Source of the DNA: Pseudomonas sp. NC02
GTDB taxonomy: Bacteria; Pseudomonadota; Gammaproteobacteria; Pseudomonadales; Pseudomonadaceae
NCBI RefSeq assembly: GCF_002874965.1
Contig: NZ_CP025624.1
Span: 2,790,001-2,854,000, forward strand
Direction: 5' to 3'
Length of the DNA stretch: 64,000 nucleotides
Each line of letters starts with the position of its first letter. The stretch's first letter is position 1. The position numbers and the translations under genes were made by a program. Under the pieces are notes generated by a model. The model made no database searches. It saw nothing but the letters and a program-made list of their open reading frames with translations, and had not been told where the DNA came from. Shown here in pieces: positions 17,418 to 27,401 of the stretch.

Positions 17418-17873
17418 ATGGAATTACGAATTAACCAGCAGACCCACCAAGTCGACGCCGAACCCGACACGCCCTTGCTCTGGGTCATCCGCGACAACCT
17501 GGACATGACCGGCACCAAATACGGCTGCGGCCTGGCGCAATGCGGTGCGTGTTCGGTGCTTGTGGACGGCAATGTCGTGCGTTCCTGCGTCACGCCCGTT
17601 TCCGGCGTGGTCGGCCGAGAAATCACCACCATCGAAGCCATCGAGTCCGATGACGTCGGCAAGCGGGTCGTTGCCACCTGGGTGGAATACCAGGTCGCCC
17701 AATGCGGCTACTGCCAATCCGGCCAGGTAATGGCGGCCACCGCGCTGCTCAAGCACACGCCCAAGCCCAGTGATGCGCAGATCGAGGCCGCCATGGTCAA
17801 CCTCTGTCGCTGTGGCACCTATAACGCCATTCATGCCGCCGTGCATGACCTTGCGCAGAAGGGAGAGGCCTGA
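17418..17873 (+). CDS. [2Fe-2S] subunit of a molybdenum hydroxylase (IorA/PaoA-like)
   Basis: 151 residues, usual for the small iron-sulfur subunit. The plant-type ferredoxin cluster uses C37, C42, C45 and C57 (YGCGLAQCGACSVL). The second cluster uses C96, C99, C130 and C132 (QCGYCQSGQ and LCRCGTY). It passes electrons from the molybdenum subunit to the cytochrome. Its TGA stop overlaps the ATG of the next gene (ATGA), so translation is coupled. No Tat signal is present; it would be co-exported with its partner. Confidence 0.92.
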   Translation: MELRINQQTHQVDAEPDTPLLWVIRDNLDMTGTKYGCGLAQCGACSVLVDGNVVRSCVTPVSGVVGREITTIEAIESDDVGKRVVATWVEYQVAQCGYCQSGQVMAATALLKHTPKPSDAQIEAAMVNLCRCGTYNAIHAAVHDLAQKGEA

Positions 17874-20125
17874 TGAACATTCGCATTGATCCCACTGCGC
17901 TGCCCTTGGTCGCGGCGCTGACTGACCCGGTGAACCTGTCCCGCCGTCGCTTCCTGGCCAGTACGGCCGTGGGCGCGCTGGTGATCGGTTTTGGCCTGCC
18001 GCTGGGGTCTGGCCGAGTGCAGGCGGCCACCGCCGCGGCCACGGCCGAACGCGGTACGCAGGTGCCGGCCTTCCTGGAGATTCGCCCGGACAACACGATT
18101 CGTTTGCTCAGCCCGTTTATCGAAGGCGGCCAGGGCACGTTCACCGCGATGGCGCAGATTGTCGGCGAGGAGTTGGACGCCGACCCGGCCACGTTCCTGG
18201 TTGAGTGTGCCCCGCCCGGTGAAGCCTTTGTGGTGATGGAGAACGGCATGCGCATCACCGGCGGCAGTATGTCGGTGCGGATGAGTTACCCCACGATGCG
18301 CCGGCTGGGTGCGCTGGCCCGGGCCATGTTGCTGGAGGCCGGGGCGCAGGCGCTGAAGGTACCGGTGAGCGAGCTGTCGACCGAGCCGGGCAAGGTGGTA
18401 CACGCGGCGTCCGGGCGTTCCCTTGCGTATGGCGAGTTGGCCGGGCGGGCGATGGACCTGCCGGTACCGGATGTGGCCAGTGTGAAGCTGCGCGACCCAA
18501 GCCAGTTCCGTTGGATCGGCAAGCCGGTGAAGCGCCTCGATGCGTATGACAAGTCCACCGGCAAGGCGCTGTACAGCATTGATATGAAGGTCGACGGCAT
18601 GCTCCATGCCGCCGTGCAGCATGCGCCCCGGCTCGGCATGACCGTGGGCAGCCTGCGCAACGAAGACCAGGTCAAGGCCATGCCGGGCGTGCATTCGGTG
18701 CATCGCCTGCCCGGTGCGGTGGCGGTGGTGGCCGAGCGTTGGTGGCATGCCAAGCGTGCGGTGGAGTCGATTCAGGTCGACTGGCTGGAGCCGACGGCTG
18801 ATTCCAAGGTGCGCGGGATGCCGAAGGACTTTTCCAGCGACGAGCATTTCAAGCGTCTGGCCGCAGAAACCGGCCCGGCCCGTGATGATGAGAACGAGGG
18901 CGACGTGGCCGGCACGCTGGCCAATGCCAAGACCAGGGTCGAGGCCACTTACCACAACCAGTACCTGCACCATGCCCAGTTGGAGCCGCCTTCGGCGCTG
19001 GCGCGCTTCAACCCTGACGGTTCGCTGGAGATCTGGCTGCCGAATCAGGCGCAGGACATGTTCCTGGCCGATATCGCCAAGCGCACCGGCCTGGCCCCGG
19101 AGCGGATTACCCTGCATTCGCCGTTGTTGGGTGGTTTTTTCGGGCGGCACTTCCTGTATGACTCGGCCAGTCCTTACCCGCAGGCCATCGAGTTGGCCAA
19201 GGCGGTGGGGCGCCCGGTGAAGTTGATCTGGAGCCGCGAAGAAGAATTCCTGCGGGATGTGCTGCGCCCGGTCGCAGCGGTGAATTTCCGTGGGGCGCTG
19301 GACAGCGACGGCTGGCCGGTGGCGATTGAAGCGGTGAGTGCCACGGAGGGGCCAACCGAGGCCCTGGCGGGCAAGCAGGGCGAGAAGCTCGACCCGACGG
19401 CCCTTGAGGGACTGTCCGGCAAGTCCTATGCGATTCCCAACAAGCGTATCGCACAGATCTATGTGAAGGGCCCGGTGATGCTGGGCTACTGGCGTTCGGT
19501 GGGCAATTCGCTGAATGACTTTTTCTACGAATCTTTCCTGGATGAACTGGCCGACAAAGGGGGCAAGGACCCGTTCGAGTTGCGCCTGCATCTGTTGCGG
19601 GATAACCAGCGGCTGACCACCCTGCTGAAGGCGGTGGGCGAGTTGTCGGGTGGCTGGAAACGTGGACCGTTTGTTGCCGAAGACGGCAGCAAGCGCGCAC
19701 GCGGGGTGGCGATGGCGTCACCGTTCGGCACCCAGACGGCGGTGATTGCCGAGGTGTCGATCGAGAACGGCCAGGTCAAGGTGCACGACATCTGGCAGGC
19801 AATCGACCCGGGCAGCATCGTCAACCCGGCGATTGTCGAGGCGCAGGTGAATGGGGCGGTGTCGCTGGGCTTGTCCCAGGTGCTGTTGGAGGAAGCGGTG
19901 TATGTGGACGGCTTGCCTCGGGCGCGTAACTACGATTTGTACCCGGTGCTGCCGCCTTCGCGGATGGCCCGGGTGCACGTGCGCGTGATCGAGAGCGGGG
20001 AAAAAATGGGCGGTATTGGCGAACCGCCGCTGCCCGCCGTGGCGCCTGCCGTGGCCAACGCCGTCGCGGCGTTGACCGGGCAGCGCGTTCGCAGCATGCC
20101 GTTAAGCCGCCACTCCTTCACCTGA
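17870..20125 (+). CDS. Molybdopterin-binding subunit of aldehyde/isoquinoline oxidoreductase (IorB-like)
   Basis: About 750 residues. The Tat signal (SRRRFLASTAVGALVIGFG, about 23-41) shows periplasmic targeting. The two-part aldehyde-oxidase/xanthine-dehydrogenase Mo domain follows; GGFFGRHF is the Mo-cofactor loop, and GGIGEPPLPAVAPAVANA near the C-terminus carries the catalytic Glu. With a cytochrome partner instead of an FAD subunit, this matches membrane aldehyde dehydrogenase or isoquinoline 1-oxidoreductase-type enzymes, not xanthine dehydrogenase. The coding start may be the ATG at 17873; the ATGA overlap begins at 17870. Substrate is probably an aldehyde or N-heterocycle. Confidence 0.9.
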   Translation: MMNIRIDPTALPLVAALTDPVNLSRRRFLASTAVGALVIGFGLPLGSGRVQAATAAATAERGTQVPAFLEIRPDNTIRLLSPFIEGGQGTFTAMAQIVGEELDADPATFLVECAPPGEAFVVMENGMRITGGSMSVRMSYPTMRRLGALARAMLLEAGAQALKVPVSELSTEPGKVVHAASGRSLAYGELAGRAMDLPVPDVASVKLRDPSQFRWIGKPVKRLDAYDKSTGKALYSIDMKVDGMLHAAVQHAPRLGMTVGSLRNEDQVKAMPGVHSVHRLPGAVAVVAERWWHAKRAVESIQVDWLEPTADSKVRGMPKDFSSDEHFKRLAAETGPARDDENEGDVAGTLANAKTRVEATYHNQYLHHAQLEPPSALARFNPDGSLEIWLPNQAQDMFLADIAKRTGLAPERITLHSPLLGGFFGRHFLYDSASPYPQAIELAKAVGRPVKLIWSREEEFLRDVLRPVAAVNFRGALDSDGWPVAIEAVSATEGPTEALAGKQGEKLDPTALEGLSGKSYAIPNKRIAQIYVKGPVMLGYWRSVGNSLNDFFYESFLDELADKGGKDPFELRLHLLRDNQRLTTLLKAVGELSGGWKRGPFVAEDGSKRARGVAMASPFGTQTAVIAEVSIENGQVKVHDIWQAIDPGSIVNPAIVEAQVNGAVSLGLSQVLLEEAVYVDGLPRARNYDLYPVLPPSRMARVHVRVIESGEKMGGIGEPPLPAVAPAVANAVAALTGQRVRSMPLSRHSFT

Positions 20126-20142
20126 CCGGGGCCTGAGCACTT

Positions 20143-21486
20143 ATGAACAACCGTCGATTCGCAAGAACCGTTGGCTGGCTGGCGCTGCCGTGCCTGGTCG
20201 CCGCAGGCCTGCTGGCCTGGTATGTCACCCGCGAGCCTGTCTCGCCGTTGGGGGCCGAGCCCGTCGCCACGGACCCGGCGCTGGTCGCCCGAGGCGAGTA
20301 TGTCGCCCGGCTCAGCGACTGTGTGGCGTGCCACAGCGTGCCCAACGGCAAGCCCTTTGCCGGTGGCCTGGAAATGGCCACGCCGCTGGGGGCGATCCAC
20401 GCCACCAACGTCACGCCAGACCCGGAAACCGGCATTGGCAGCTACAGCCTCGCCGACTTCGACCGCGCGGTGCGCCAGGGTGTCGCGCCGGGTGGGCGCC
20501 GCCTGTATCCGGCGATGCCGTATCCGTCCTACGCCAAGCTCAGCGACGATGATGTGCGCGCCCTATACGCGTTCTTCATGAAGGGCGTGGCGCCGGTGCA
20601 GCAGGCCAATATCAAGAGTTCGATCCCGTGGCCATTGAATATGCGGTGGCCGATCGCGCTGTGGAATGGCGTGTTTACCGACAGCAAGCCATATGTCGCG
20701 AAGGCCGGGAAGGATGAACTGTGGAACCGGGGGGCCTACATCGTGCAGGGCCCGGGGCATTGCGGCAGTTGCCACACGCCACGGGGCCTGGCCTTCAACG
20801 AGAAGGCACTGGATGAAAGTGGCAAGCCGTACCTGGCCGGTGGCTTGCTCGACGGCTGGTACGCACCGAGCCTGCGGGATGATCCCAACACCGGCCTGGG
20901 GCGCTGGAGCGAGCCGGAAGTGGTGCAGTTCCTCAAGACCGGTCGCAACAAACATGCGGTGGTTTATGGCTCGATGACCGAGGCGTTCAACAACTCCACG
21001 CAGTTCATGAGCGACGATGACCTGGCGGCGATTGCGCGCTATCTGCGGTCATTGCCGGGCGACGAGCAGCGCGACGGTGCGGCCTGGCAGTATCAGGCGG
21101 TGTCGGCTGCGCAACGCCTGGATGCGCCGGGTGCGCATACCTATGTGACCCGCTGCGCCTCGTGCCACGGGCTGGAAGGCAAAGGGCAACCGGACTGGAT
21201 GCCGCCGCTGGCCGGCGCCACCTCCGCACTGGCCAAGGAGGACGCCTCGGCGATCAACATCACCCTCAATGGCTCGCAGCGCGTAGTGGCGGCCAATGTG
21301 GCGGACGCTTATCGCATGCCGGCGTTCCGTGAGCAGTTGTCGGACCAGGAGATTGCTGAAGTGCTGACGTTTGTGCGCGGCACCTGGGGCAATCAGGGTG
21401 GGGCGGTGGATGCCAAGGCGGTGGGCAAGTTGCGTGAGCACACGGGCCCGGCGAGCAGCAGCCCGATCATTCTGCAAATGCGCTGA
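20143..21486 (+). CDS. Triheme cytochrome c subunit
   Basis: 447 residues. An N-terminal membrane anchor or signal (about 11-28) is followed by three CxxCH heme sites: C60-C63-H64, C207-C210-H211 and C338-C341-H342. This build equals the cytochrome subunit of periplasmic alcohol, gluconate and aldehyde dehydrogenases. It takes electrons from the molybdenum/iron-sulfur pair encoded just upstream (17-base gap) and delivers them to ubiquinone or an oxidase. The three genes form one operon. Confidence 0.92.
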   Translation: MNNRRFARTVGWLALPCLVAAGLLAWYVTREPVSPLGAEPVATDPALVARGEYVARLSDCVACHSVPNGKPFAGGLEMATPLGAIHATNVTPDPETGIGSYSLADFDRAVRQGVAPGGRRLYPAMPYPSYAKLSDDDVRALYAFFMKGVAPVQQANIKSSIPWPLNMRWPIALWNGVFTDSKPYVAKAGKDELWNRGAYIVQGPGHCGSCHTPRGLAFNEKALDESGKPYLAGGLLDGWYAPSLRDDPNTGLGRWSEPEVVQFLKTGRNKHAVVYGSMTEAFNNSTQFMSDDDLAAIARYLRSLPGDEQRDGAAWQYQAVSAAQRLDAPGAHTYVTRCASCHGLEGKGQPDWMPPLAGATSALAKEDASAINITLNGSQRVVAANVADAYRMPAFREQLSDQEIAEVLTFVRGTWGNQGGAVDAKAVGKLREHTGPASSSPIILQMR

Positions 21487-21532
21487 GGGAAATGCGCCTT
21501 GTGAGGGAGGCGCTTTGTGTAGGAACTGCTTT

Positions 21533-21623
21533 ATGTGGGAGCGGGCTTGCTCGCGAAAGCGGTGGGTCAGTGAAGAACTTGCTGACTGACACACCGCCTT
21601 CGCGAGCAAGCCCGCTCCCACAT
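21533..21623. repeat. REPIN, GTGGGAGCGGGCTTGCTCGC class
   Basis: ATGTGGGAGCGGGCTTGCTC and its complement enclose a variable centre (AAAGCGGTGGGTCAG...). It lies between the convergent cytochrome and msrA genes and its right end almost touches the msrA stop (21626). It may act as a transcript-end hairpin for both. Confidence 0.9.
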
Positions 21624-21625
21624 TT

Positions 21626-22132
21626 TCAACCGCGTTTCGGCAGCTTCCAGTTGGGTCGGATGAAGTGGCAGGTATAGCCATTCGGAATCCGCTCCAGGTA
21701 ATCCTGATGCTCCGGCTCCGCCTCCCAGAACGGCCCCGCCGGTTCGATCTCGGTGACGACACGGCCCGGCCACAGTTTTGAGGCGTCGACGTCGGCAGCG
21801 GTGTCTTCAGCGATGTCGCGTTGCTGTTCGCTCAGGTAATAAATCGCCGAACGGTAGCTGGGGCCCAAGTCGTTGCCCTGGCGGTTGGGCGTGCTGGGGT
21901 CGTGGATCTGGAAAAAGAACTCGAGGATCTGCCGGTAAGTGATCACCGTCGGGTCGAAGACGATCTCGATGGCTTCGGCATGGTTGCCGTGGTTGCGATA
22001 CGTGGCATTCGGCACATCGCCGCCGGTGTAGCCGACCCGCGTGTGCAGCACGCCGGGGTAGCGGCGCAGCAGGTCTTGCATGCCCCAGAAGCAGCCGCCG
22101 GCGAGCAGGGCGGTTTCGGTCGGGTTGGTCAT
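21626..22132 (-). CDS. msrA: Peptide-methionine (S)-S-oxide reductase MsrA
   Basis: 168 residues. The catalytic motif GCFWG is at 13-17 with nucleophile Cys14, and [22 protein letters not shown] and a C-terminal resolving Cys155 follow. It repairs methionine-S-sulfoxide using thioredoxin. No MsrB domain is fused. The ATG overlaps the stop of the upstream MFS gene by four bases, so it is translated from that transcript. This is shorter than the housekeeping MsrA of about 215 residues, so probably a second copy. Confidence 0.93.
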   Translation of the reverse strand: MTNPTETALLAGGCFWGMQDLLRRYPGVLHTRVGYTGGDVPNATYRNHGNHAEAIEIVFDPTVITYRQILEFFFQIHDPSTPNRQGNDLGPSYRSAIYYLSEQQRDIAEDTAADVDASKLWPGRVVTEIEPAGPFWEAEPEHQDYLERIPNGYTCHFIRPNWKLPKRG

Positions 22133-23616
22133 GGTCTGTGCTTCCCCTTGTTGGATACCTCGCTAGTTATGGGGGCAGGTTGGACGATTCCAAGGTCGAG
22201 GGGCGCGCCTTCGATCGGCTTCGTCCGCGTTGCCCGCAGCGCCATCAACAGCGCCAACACGGGTGCCAGGGTAAACAGCGCGAACAGCCAGCGCGCGGCA
22301 TGGGCGATGCCGCCATTGCCCGCCACTTCATTGATGCCCGCCATGTTCGAGATCACCCCCGCCAGCGCCGCGCCCATGGCCATGGCGAACAGTTGCAGGG
22401 TGGTGATCGACGAAGCGGCCGTGTCCTTGTCCTGTTCCGAAGCCACTTGCAGGATGCGCGTCAGCAGGTGCGGCCAACCCAGGCCGATGCCGAACCCCAC
22501 CAGGAACAGCCCCAGGCAGATAGGGGCCAGCAATGTCCATTCGCCCTGGCTGGCGATGGGCGTAGTGATCGCCAGCATCATCAAGCCCGCCACGATAAAC
22601 AATGGCCCCGCGATGATGGCGCGATGTGGACCGCGGCCGGTCCAGCCGGAGCTGATGATTTCCGAGACCGTCCAGCCGGCCGCCATCAGCGCGGCCATGT
22701 AACCGGCGATCAGCGGCGACTGGCCATGTAAGTGCTGCAGAAAGTACGGCATGAAGATCTCGCTGCTCATGCCGATCACCAACAGGCAGGTGGTCGCATA
22801 AAGCGCGCAGAGCGGGGTGCTGAACTTCAATGCATCCCGGGGCAAAAGACGCACGGTAGCGCTGGACTCCTTGCGGATCAACAGCACCACCAGCACGACG
22901 CAGGTGGCGATACCCAACAGGTTCCAGCTCGGCAGCGCCGAGACGCTGCCGGCACACACCGCCAGCACCGCGCCCGCCAGCAGCACCAGTTGCGGCACCG
23001 GCAAACGGGCGGTGGCGGTCGCCGTGGTGTCGCGCGGGGGCAGGGCGCGGCTGGTGAGTACCATGTACGCCAGGCTCACCGGCACCATCGAGCCGAAGGC
23101 CAGGCGCCACGCGTCCATCTCGGCAAACACGCCACCCACCGCCGGCCCGACGAGCGTCGCCACGCCCCACATCCCCGACACCAGTGCCATTGCGCGCGGC
23201 CACAGGCGCTCTTCGAACACCAGTTGGATCATCGAGTAACACAGGGCCAGCAAGACCCCGCCGCCCAGTCCCTGGATGGAGCGCCCGGCGAGCATCACCG
23301 GCATGTTCGGCGCCAGGGCACAGATCAGTACGCCTACCATGAACACCAGTGTGGCCAGCGCATACGCCAGCCGTGGACCGGTGCGTTGCAACAGCTTGGA
23401 GGTGAGGGCGGAACCGAGGATCGAGGCCACCACGTACAGTGTGGTGCTCCACGCATAAAGCGCCAGGCCGCCGATTTCGGCCACCACCGACGGCAGGATG
23501 GTGGTGGCGATGTAGGTGTTGGTGGCATACAGCGCGATGCCGCCTGAAAGGGCAATGGAGCGGGTGGCGTTCTTGCCGCTAAGCAACTCGCCCCAACTGC
23601 TGTCTTGGGTTTGCAT
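22129..23616 (-). CDS. MFS transporter, 14-helix DHA2-like
   Basis: 495 residues from the ATG at 23616, with AAGGA seven bases upstream; a TTG immediately before it is less likely. The sequence has about 14 hydrophobic helices. [22 protein letters not shown] and [19 protein letters not shown] follow DHA2 patterns, and [12 protein letters not shown] is the antiporter motif. It is an inner-membrane proton antiporter for drugs or metabolites. It is coupled to msrA by an ATGA overlap, hinting at a role in oxidative or toxic stress. Confidence 0.85.
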   Translation of the reverse strand: MQTQDSSWGELLSGKNATRSIALSGGIALYATNTYIATTILPSVVAEIGGLALYAWSTTLYVVASILGSALTSKLLQRTGPRLAYALATLVFMVGVLICALAPNMPVMLAGRSIQGLGGGVLLALCYSMIQLVFEERLWPRAMALVSGMWGVATLVGPAVGGVFAEMDAWRLAFGSMVPVSLAYMVLTSRALPPRDTTATATARLPVPQLVLLAGAVLAVCAGSVSALPSWNLLGIATCVVLVVLLIRKESSATVRLLPRDALKFSTPLCALYATTCLLVIGMSSEIFMPYFLQHLHGQSPLIAGYMAALMAAGWTVSEIISSGWTGRGPHRAIIAGPLFIVAGLMMLAITTPIASQGEWTLLAPICLGLFLVGFGIGLGWPHLLTRILQVASEQDKDTAASSITTLQLFAMAMGAALAGVISNMAGINEVAGNGGIAHAARWLFALFTLAPVLALLMALRATRTKPIEGAPLDLGIVQPAPITSEVSNKGKHRP

Positions 23617-23818
23617 CAACGATTCCTTGTAATGCGTTCGCGGTATGGAAGCCGGCGAAGGGCATAAGCGTCAGGCTTGAGGTAATTAACCAAGCAATTG
23701 CTTTTAATATTGCGTTGAGGCGAATTATTTTGCAAGGAATGACTTGTCAGGTGGCTGAGTTCCTATGGCAGCCGAGGGGGGAGCGTGAGGCGCGCCGTTT
23801 CCCACGGCCGGCAGCACT
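23617..23818. other. Intergenic region
   Basis: About 200 bases upstream of the MFS-msrA operon and downstream of the Lrp gene. An AT-rich segment near 23690-23740 is a likely promoter for the MFS gene. No gene seen. Confidence 0.35.
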
Positions 23819-24295
23819 TCACACCATCAGTTTCCGGCTGAACTTGGTTTCCATCACGATATGCGAAGCGGTGTGCGCCACCCCTTTGATCATGTTGATC
23901 CTGATGAGCTCGGCATTGAGTTCGCTCAGGGTGGCGGTGGCCAGGTGAATGATGAAATCGGACTCTCCCGAGACCGCGTAAACGGCCTGCACCGCTTCCA
24001 TCCTGCGCAGCGAGGTCATCACATCGGTGTAGCTCTTGTTGGTGCAGGAGGTCATGGTAAAGCAGGTCACCGTCTGCTGAAGCCGGTCCTGGTCGATGCG
24101 CACGCTGTAGCCGGTGATGACGCCGGCCTTTTCCAGGCGGGTAATCCGCTCCTGCACCGCAGAGCGCGAGACCCCGAGCTTGCGGGCCAATGACGCGGTG
24201 GGTTCGCGTGCGTTGGCTTGCAGCAGGCCAAGCAATTGCCTGTCCTTGTCGGTGAGGTTAAACAGTGGACCGGGATTCTGCGTATCCATGGACAC
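23819..24295 (-). CDS. Lrp/AsnC family transcriptional regulator
   Basis: 158 residues (156 if the second Met is used). The N-terminal HTH (about 16-62) includes DRQLLGLLQANAREPTASLARKLGVSRSAVQERITRLEKAGVITGY. A C-terminal RAM/ligand domain follows, with AVSGESDFIIHLATATLSEL. It lies 21 bases after the FAD oxidase gene on the same strand and probably controls the oxidase/ABC operon in response to an amino acid. Confidence 0.9.
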   Translation of the reverse strand: MSMDTQNPGPLFNLTDKDRQLLGLLQANAREPTASLARKLGVSRSAVQERITRLEKAGVITGYSVRIDQDRLQQTVTCFTMTSCTNKSYTDVMTSLRRMEAVQAVYAVSGESDFIIHLATATLSELNAELIRINMIKGVAHTASHIVMETKFSRKLMV

Positions 24296-24316
24296 GTCCT
24301 TGACCCTCGCTGGGGT

Positions 24317-25624
24317 TCAGTTTTTATGAGTCGCCCTGTGTTGCGAGCGCTTTTCCTGAAACATATCCATCATTTTCAGGCCGGCGTAAACCGTTTGTGC
24401 GGCCGCCGGGCCCAGGGGGCCGCCATTCCATTCCAGGCCGTAGGCATCGAACAGGCGGTAGCGATCGGTTTCGCCGCAGATCGCCTCGGCGATGACGCGT
24501 GCGCCGATCGGCGCGGTGTTCATACCATGGCCACCAAATGATGTACACGCCCACAATCCCTGCCCCAGCGGGCCAATGTGCGGCATCTTGTGCCGCGCAT
24601 AACCCATCAACCCGGACCAGGCCTTGTCGATCCTGATGCCGCGCAATTGCGGATAAACGTCGAGGATATCCTGCGTCAGCAATTGCCCCAGGCGTTTCTC
24701 ATCCTGCAGGTTGCGCGTGGTAATGCGGCCGCCCCAGAGCAGGCGGTCGCCCTCGACGATGCGGTAATAGTCCGAGGCCCGGCGGTTATCGCCCACGGCA
24801 TCGGAGGTACAGACCGCCTCGGCCAGGCGATCGCCCAGGTGCTCGGTCAGCACTGCATAGGTCGCGATCGGCAGGAAGGCGCGGCGTAATTTGCCGAACT
24901 CAGGCCCCCCATAGCCGCCGCAGCAGTACACCACGTGGGCACAATCGACAGTGCCCTGATCGGTGATGACCCGGTGTCGCCCGTTGCGGCTTTCGACGGC
25001 GGTCATGGGCGAGCGTTCATGGATTTTGCCACCACTTTGCTCGATCAGTCGGGCCAGGCCGAGGCAATAGTTCAAGGGGTGGAAGTGAAAGCCATGGTTG
25101 TCGCGCAGCGCCTGGAAATACCGCTCGGTCTTGAGCTTTTCGCGCACCGCCTGGCGATCCAGGTAGTCGAGGTGAAAGTCGAAATCCGCGGCCATTTTGT
25201 CCCGCACGCGCTGCAGGTTGTCGCCATCTTCGTAGCGCACCACACTCAGTTTTCCCGGGGTTGGCGTGCAGCCGGGCAACTGATGATGGGCGATCATGCC
25301 CCGAACAATCTCGACGCCTTCAAGCGACAGTTTGAACAGCGCGGCGGCCGTCGGTTTGCCGCAGCGTCGCTCGATGGCGGCCAACCCTTCGGACCAGCCC
25401 TGGAGCACGAAGCCACCGTTGCGCCCCGACGCTCCCCAGGCCACGCGACCGGCATCCAGCAGCACCACCGACTGCCCGCGGGAGACCAGCTCCCACGCCG
25501 TGCTCAGCCCCGCCAGCCCGGCGCCGATCACGCACACATCGGCCCGGGCGTTGCCACACAGCGCCTGGCGTTCAGTCGTGTCGCGCATCGTGGCGGTGTA
25601 GTAATTGTTGTTATAGGTGTACAT
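24317..25624 (-). CDS. FAD-dependent amine/amino-acid oxidase (PuuB/DadA-like)
   Basis: 435 residues from the ATG at 25624, preceded by AAGGA; a 39-residue in-frame extension upstream would overlap the binding-protein gene and is not conserved-looking. The FAD motif VCVIGAGLAGLSTAWEL is at about 31-46, and WGASGRNGGFV is typical of gamma-glutamylputrescine oxidase and related enzymes. TSFGGHGMNTAPIGARVIAEAI near the C-terminus closes the FAD site. It probably oxidises the amine or amino acid imported by the ABC transporter encoded immediately upstream, giving an aldehyde or keto acid, ammonia and peroxide or reduced acceptor. Confidence 0.88.
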   Translation of the reverse strand: MYTYNNNYYTATMRDTTERQALCGNARADVCVIGAGLAGLSTAWELVSRGQSVVLLDAGRVAWGASGRNGGFVLQGWSEGLAAIERRCGKPTAAALFKLSLEGVEIVRGMIAHHQLPGCTPTPGKLSVVRYEDGDNLQRVRDKMAADFDFHLDYLDRQAVREKLKTERYFQALRDNHGFHFHPLNYCLGLARLIEQSGGKIHERSPMTAVESRNGRHRVITDQGTVDCAHVVYCCGGYGGPEFGKLRRAFLPIATYAVLTEHLGDRLAEAVCTSDAVGDNRRASDYYRIVEGDRLLWGGRITTRNLQDEKRLGQLLTQDILDVYPQLRGIRIDKAWSGLMGYARHKMPHIGPLGQGLWACTSFGGHGMNTAPIGARVIAEAICGETDRYRLFDAYGLEWNGGPLGPAAAQTVYAGLKMMDMFQEKRSQHRATHKN

Positions 25625-25707
25625 GAAGTCGGTCGTCCTTTTTTCGCGGCGCAGGCATACAGCGCGCCGCATCGGGGACGGGGCGCCTGTACGGCCTGTG
25701 AGGGTTT

Positions 25708-26547
25708 TTACTGCACCTGGGTGAGGTCGGCGCCGTACCATTTCTCTGACAATTGCTTGAGCGTGCCATCGGCTTTCATGTCGGCGACGATCTTGGTCAG
25801 CGCGCTGTTGAACGCCTCATCGCCCTTGTCCACGGCGATGGCCAGGGGTTCGTAGTAGGCGGGTTTGCCTTCCACCCTGACGATGGGGTAGCCATTCTTG
25901 ACGGCGGCGACGATGGTGGGCAGGGCGGACAGGGTTGCGTTCAGGCGCACCCCGTCTCCCATGCGCAGGTCATCCAGCGGGCCCATGCTGTCGCCGTACG
26001 TGCGAACCTCGCCGGGGGTGACTTCGTAAGTGAACGGCGGCACATCGGCGGCGTCGATCTTCAGGCGGCGGTTGATATAGTCCTCCGAAGTCGTACCGGC
26101 TTCGACGCCGATGATCTTGCCGTTCAGGTCCGCCACTTTGGTCTCGGCCGCGTCCTTGTGCACCGCGAATACATACGGCGTGTAGTAGTAGATCGCGGGG
26201 AAGTCGAGCACCCGGGTGCGCTCGGTGGTAGGCGTCATGGAGCCGACCGACAGGTCCCAGCGGCTCGACCAGCGCCCGGCGGTGATGATCCCGTATTCGG
26301 GCGTCACGAAGTCGACTTTGCTGCCCAGGCGTTTGCCGATTTCGCTGGCGACGTCGATATCGAAGCCTTGCAGCTTATTGTCCGGGCCCAGGAACGATTG
26401 CGGTGGCCAGTTGGCCGACGTGGCCACCTTGATCACCTTGGTTTCATGGATGCGGTCGAGGGTCGAGCCCGCCCAGGCCGCGCCTGTGAGGCTGGTGAGG
26501 GCGGTGGCGACAGCGGCTGCGGTGAAGAAGCGAGTGAACGAGATCAT
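25708..26547 (-). CDS. Polar amino-acid ABC transporter substrate-binding protein
   Basis: 279 residues. Signal peptide about 1-26 (AAWA-GS cleavage). The mature part is a family-3 solute-binding protein: KVATSANWPPQSFLGPDNKLQGFDIDVASEIGKRLG, then ERTRVLDFPAIYYYTPYVFAVHK, ending in LSEKWYGADLTQ. It is periplasmic and delivers substrate to the permease/ATPase encoded upstream. GGAGG precedes the start. The substrate is unknown; linkage to an amine oxidase suggests a polar amino acid or polyamine conjugate. Confidence 0.9.
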   Translation of the reverse strand: MISFTRFFTAAAVATALTSLTGAAWAGSTLDRIHETKVIKVATSANWPPQSFLGPDNKLQGFDIDVASEIGKRLGSKVDFVTPEYGIITAGRWSSRWDLSVGSMTPTTERTRVLDFPAIYYYTPYVFAVHKDAAETKVADLNGKIIGVEAGTTSEDYINRRLKIDAADVPPFTYEVTPGEVRTYGDSMGPLDDLRMGDGVRLNATLSALPTIVAAVKNGYPIVRVEGKPAYYEPLAIAVDKGDEAFNSALTKIVADMKADGTLKQLSEKWYGADLTQVQ

Positions 26548-26621
26548 GGGTAAGCCTCCAGTATCTTGAGTGCGGTGCCTGTTGTTTTTATCGGTGACTT
26601 CGCAAGGTTCGACGGTGCTGC

Positions 26622-27386
26622 TCAGTGGCTGAGAATCTGCGACAGGAATTCCCGGGCACGCTCGTGCTGCGGGTTGTCAAAAAACTCGGTGGGTTTGGCT
26701 TGCTCGATGATGCAGCCCTGGTCCATGAAGATGATCCGGTCGGCCACCCGCCGGGCGAATCCCATCTCGTGGGTGACGCAGACCATGGTGATGCCGTCCT
26801 GGGCCAGTTCGCCCATCACGTCCAGCACTTCCTTGACCATCTCGGGGTCAAGGGCCGACGTGGGCTCGTCGAACAGCATGATGCGCGGGCGCATGCACAA
26901 GGCCCGGGCAATGGCGACGCGCTGCTGCTGGCCGCCCGAGAGCTGGCTGGGGTATTTGTCGGCCTGGTTCCCGATGCGCACCCGATCCAGGTATTCATAG
27001 GCCAGTTCGCGGGCCTGGGGCTCGCTGAGCTTGCTCACCAGACGCGGTCCCACCATGAGGTTCTCCAGCACCGTCATATGCGGGAACAGGTTGAACTGCT
27101 GGAACACCATGCCGACCTGGCGCCTTATGCCCGCCACGCAGGCGGCATCACGGGTCAACTCGGTGCCCTCGATGAACACGTGGCCTTTCTGGAAGTCTTC
27201 CAGCAGGTTCAGGCAGCGAATCAACGTGGACTTGCCGGAGCCCGACGGCCCGCAGACCACCACGATTTCACCGCTGGCAATGTGCAGGTCGATGCCCTTG
27301 AGCACATAAAAATCGCCATACCATTTATGCATGTCCTGGATCGATATTGCAGGGTATGGAGCAGGGACTATTGAGGGCTGATTCAT
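26622..27386 (-). CDS. Amino-acid ABC transporter ATP-binding protein (GlnQ/HisP-like)
   Basis: 254 residues from the ATG at 27386, with AGGAG seven bases upstream; the ATG at 27392 would be only one base from it. Walker [10 protein letters not shown] 46-54, signature LSGGQQQR 149-156, Walker B LFDEPT 171-176 and the switch His206 are all intact. It energises the permease encoded just upstream on the same transcript. Confidence 0.94.
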   Translation of the reverse strand: MNQPSIVPAPYPAISIQDMHKWYGDFYVLKGIDLHIASGEIVVVCGPSGSGKSTLIRCLNLLEDFQKGHVFIEGTELTRDAACVAGIRRQVGMVFQQFNLFPHMTVLENLMVGPRLVSKLSEPQARELAYEYLDRVRIGNQADKYPSQLSGGQQQRVAIARALCMRPRIMLFDEPTSALDPEMVKEVLDVMGELAQDGITMVCVTHEMGFARRVADRIIFMDQGCIIEQAKPTEFFDNPQHERAREFLSQILSH

Positions 27387-27401
27387 CGTCATGCTCCTGG
27401 T

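Noticed and set aside
17831..19591. Very long (586-codon) minus-strand frame opposite the molybdenum subunit gene
   Set aside because: Antisense shadow of a GC-rich gene: His/Arg/Gln-rich with no fold; the plus strand encodes clear cofactor motifs.
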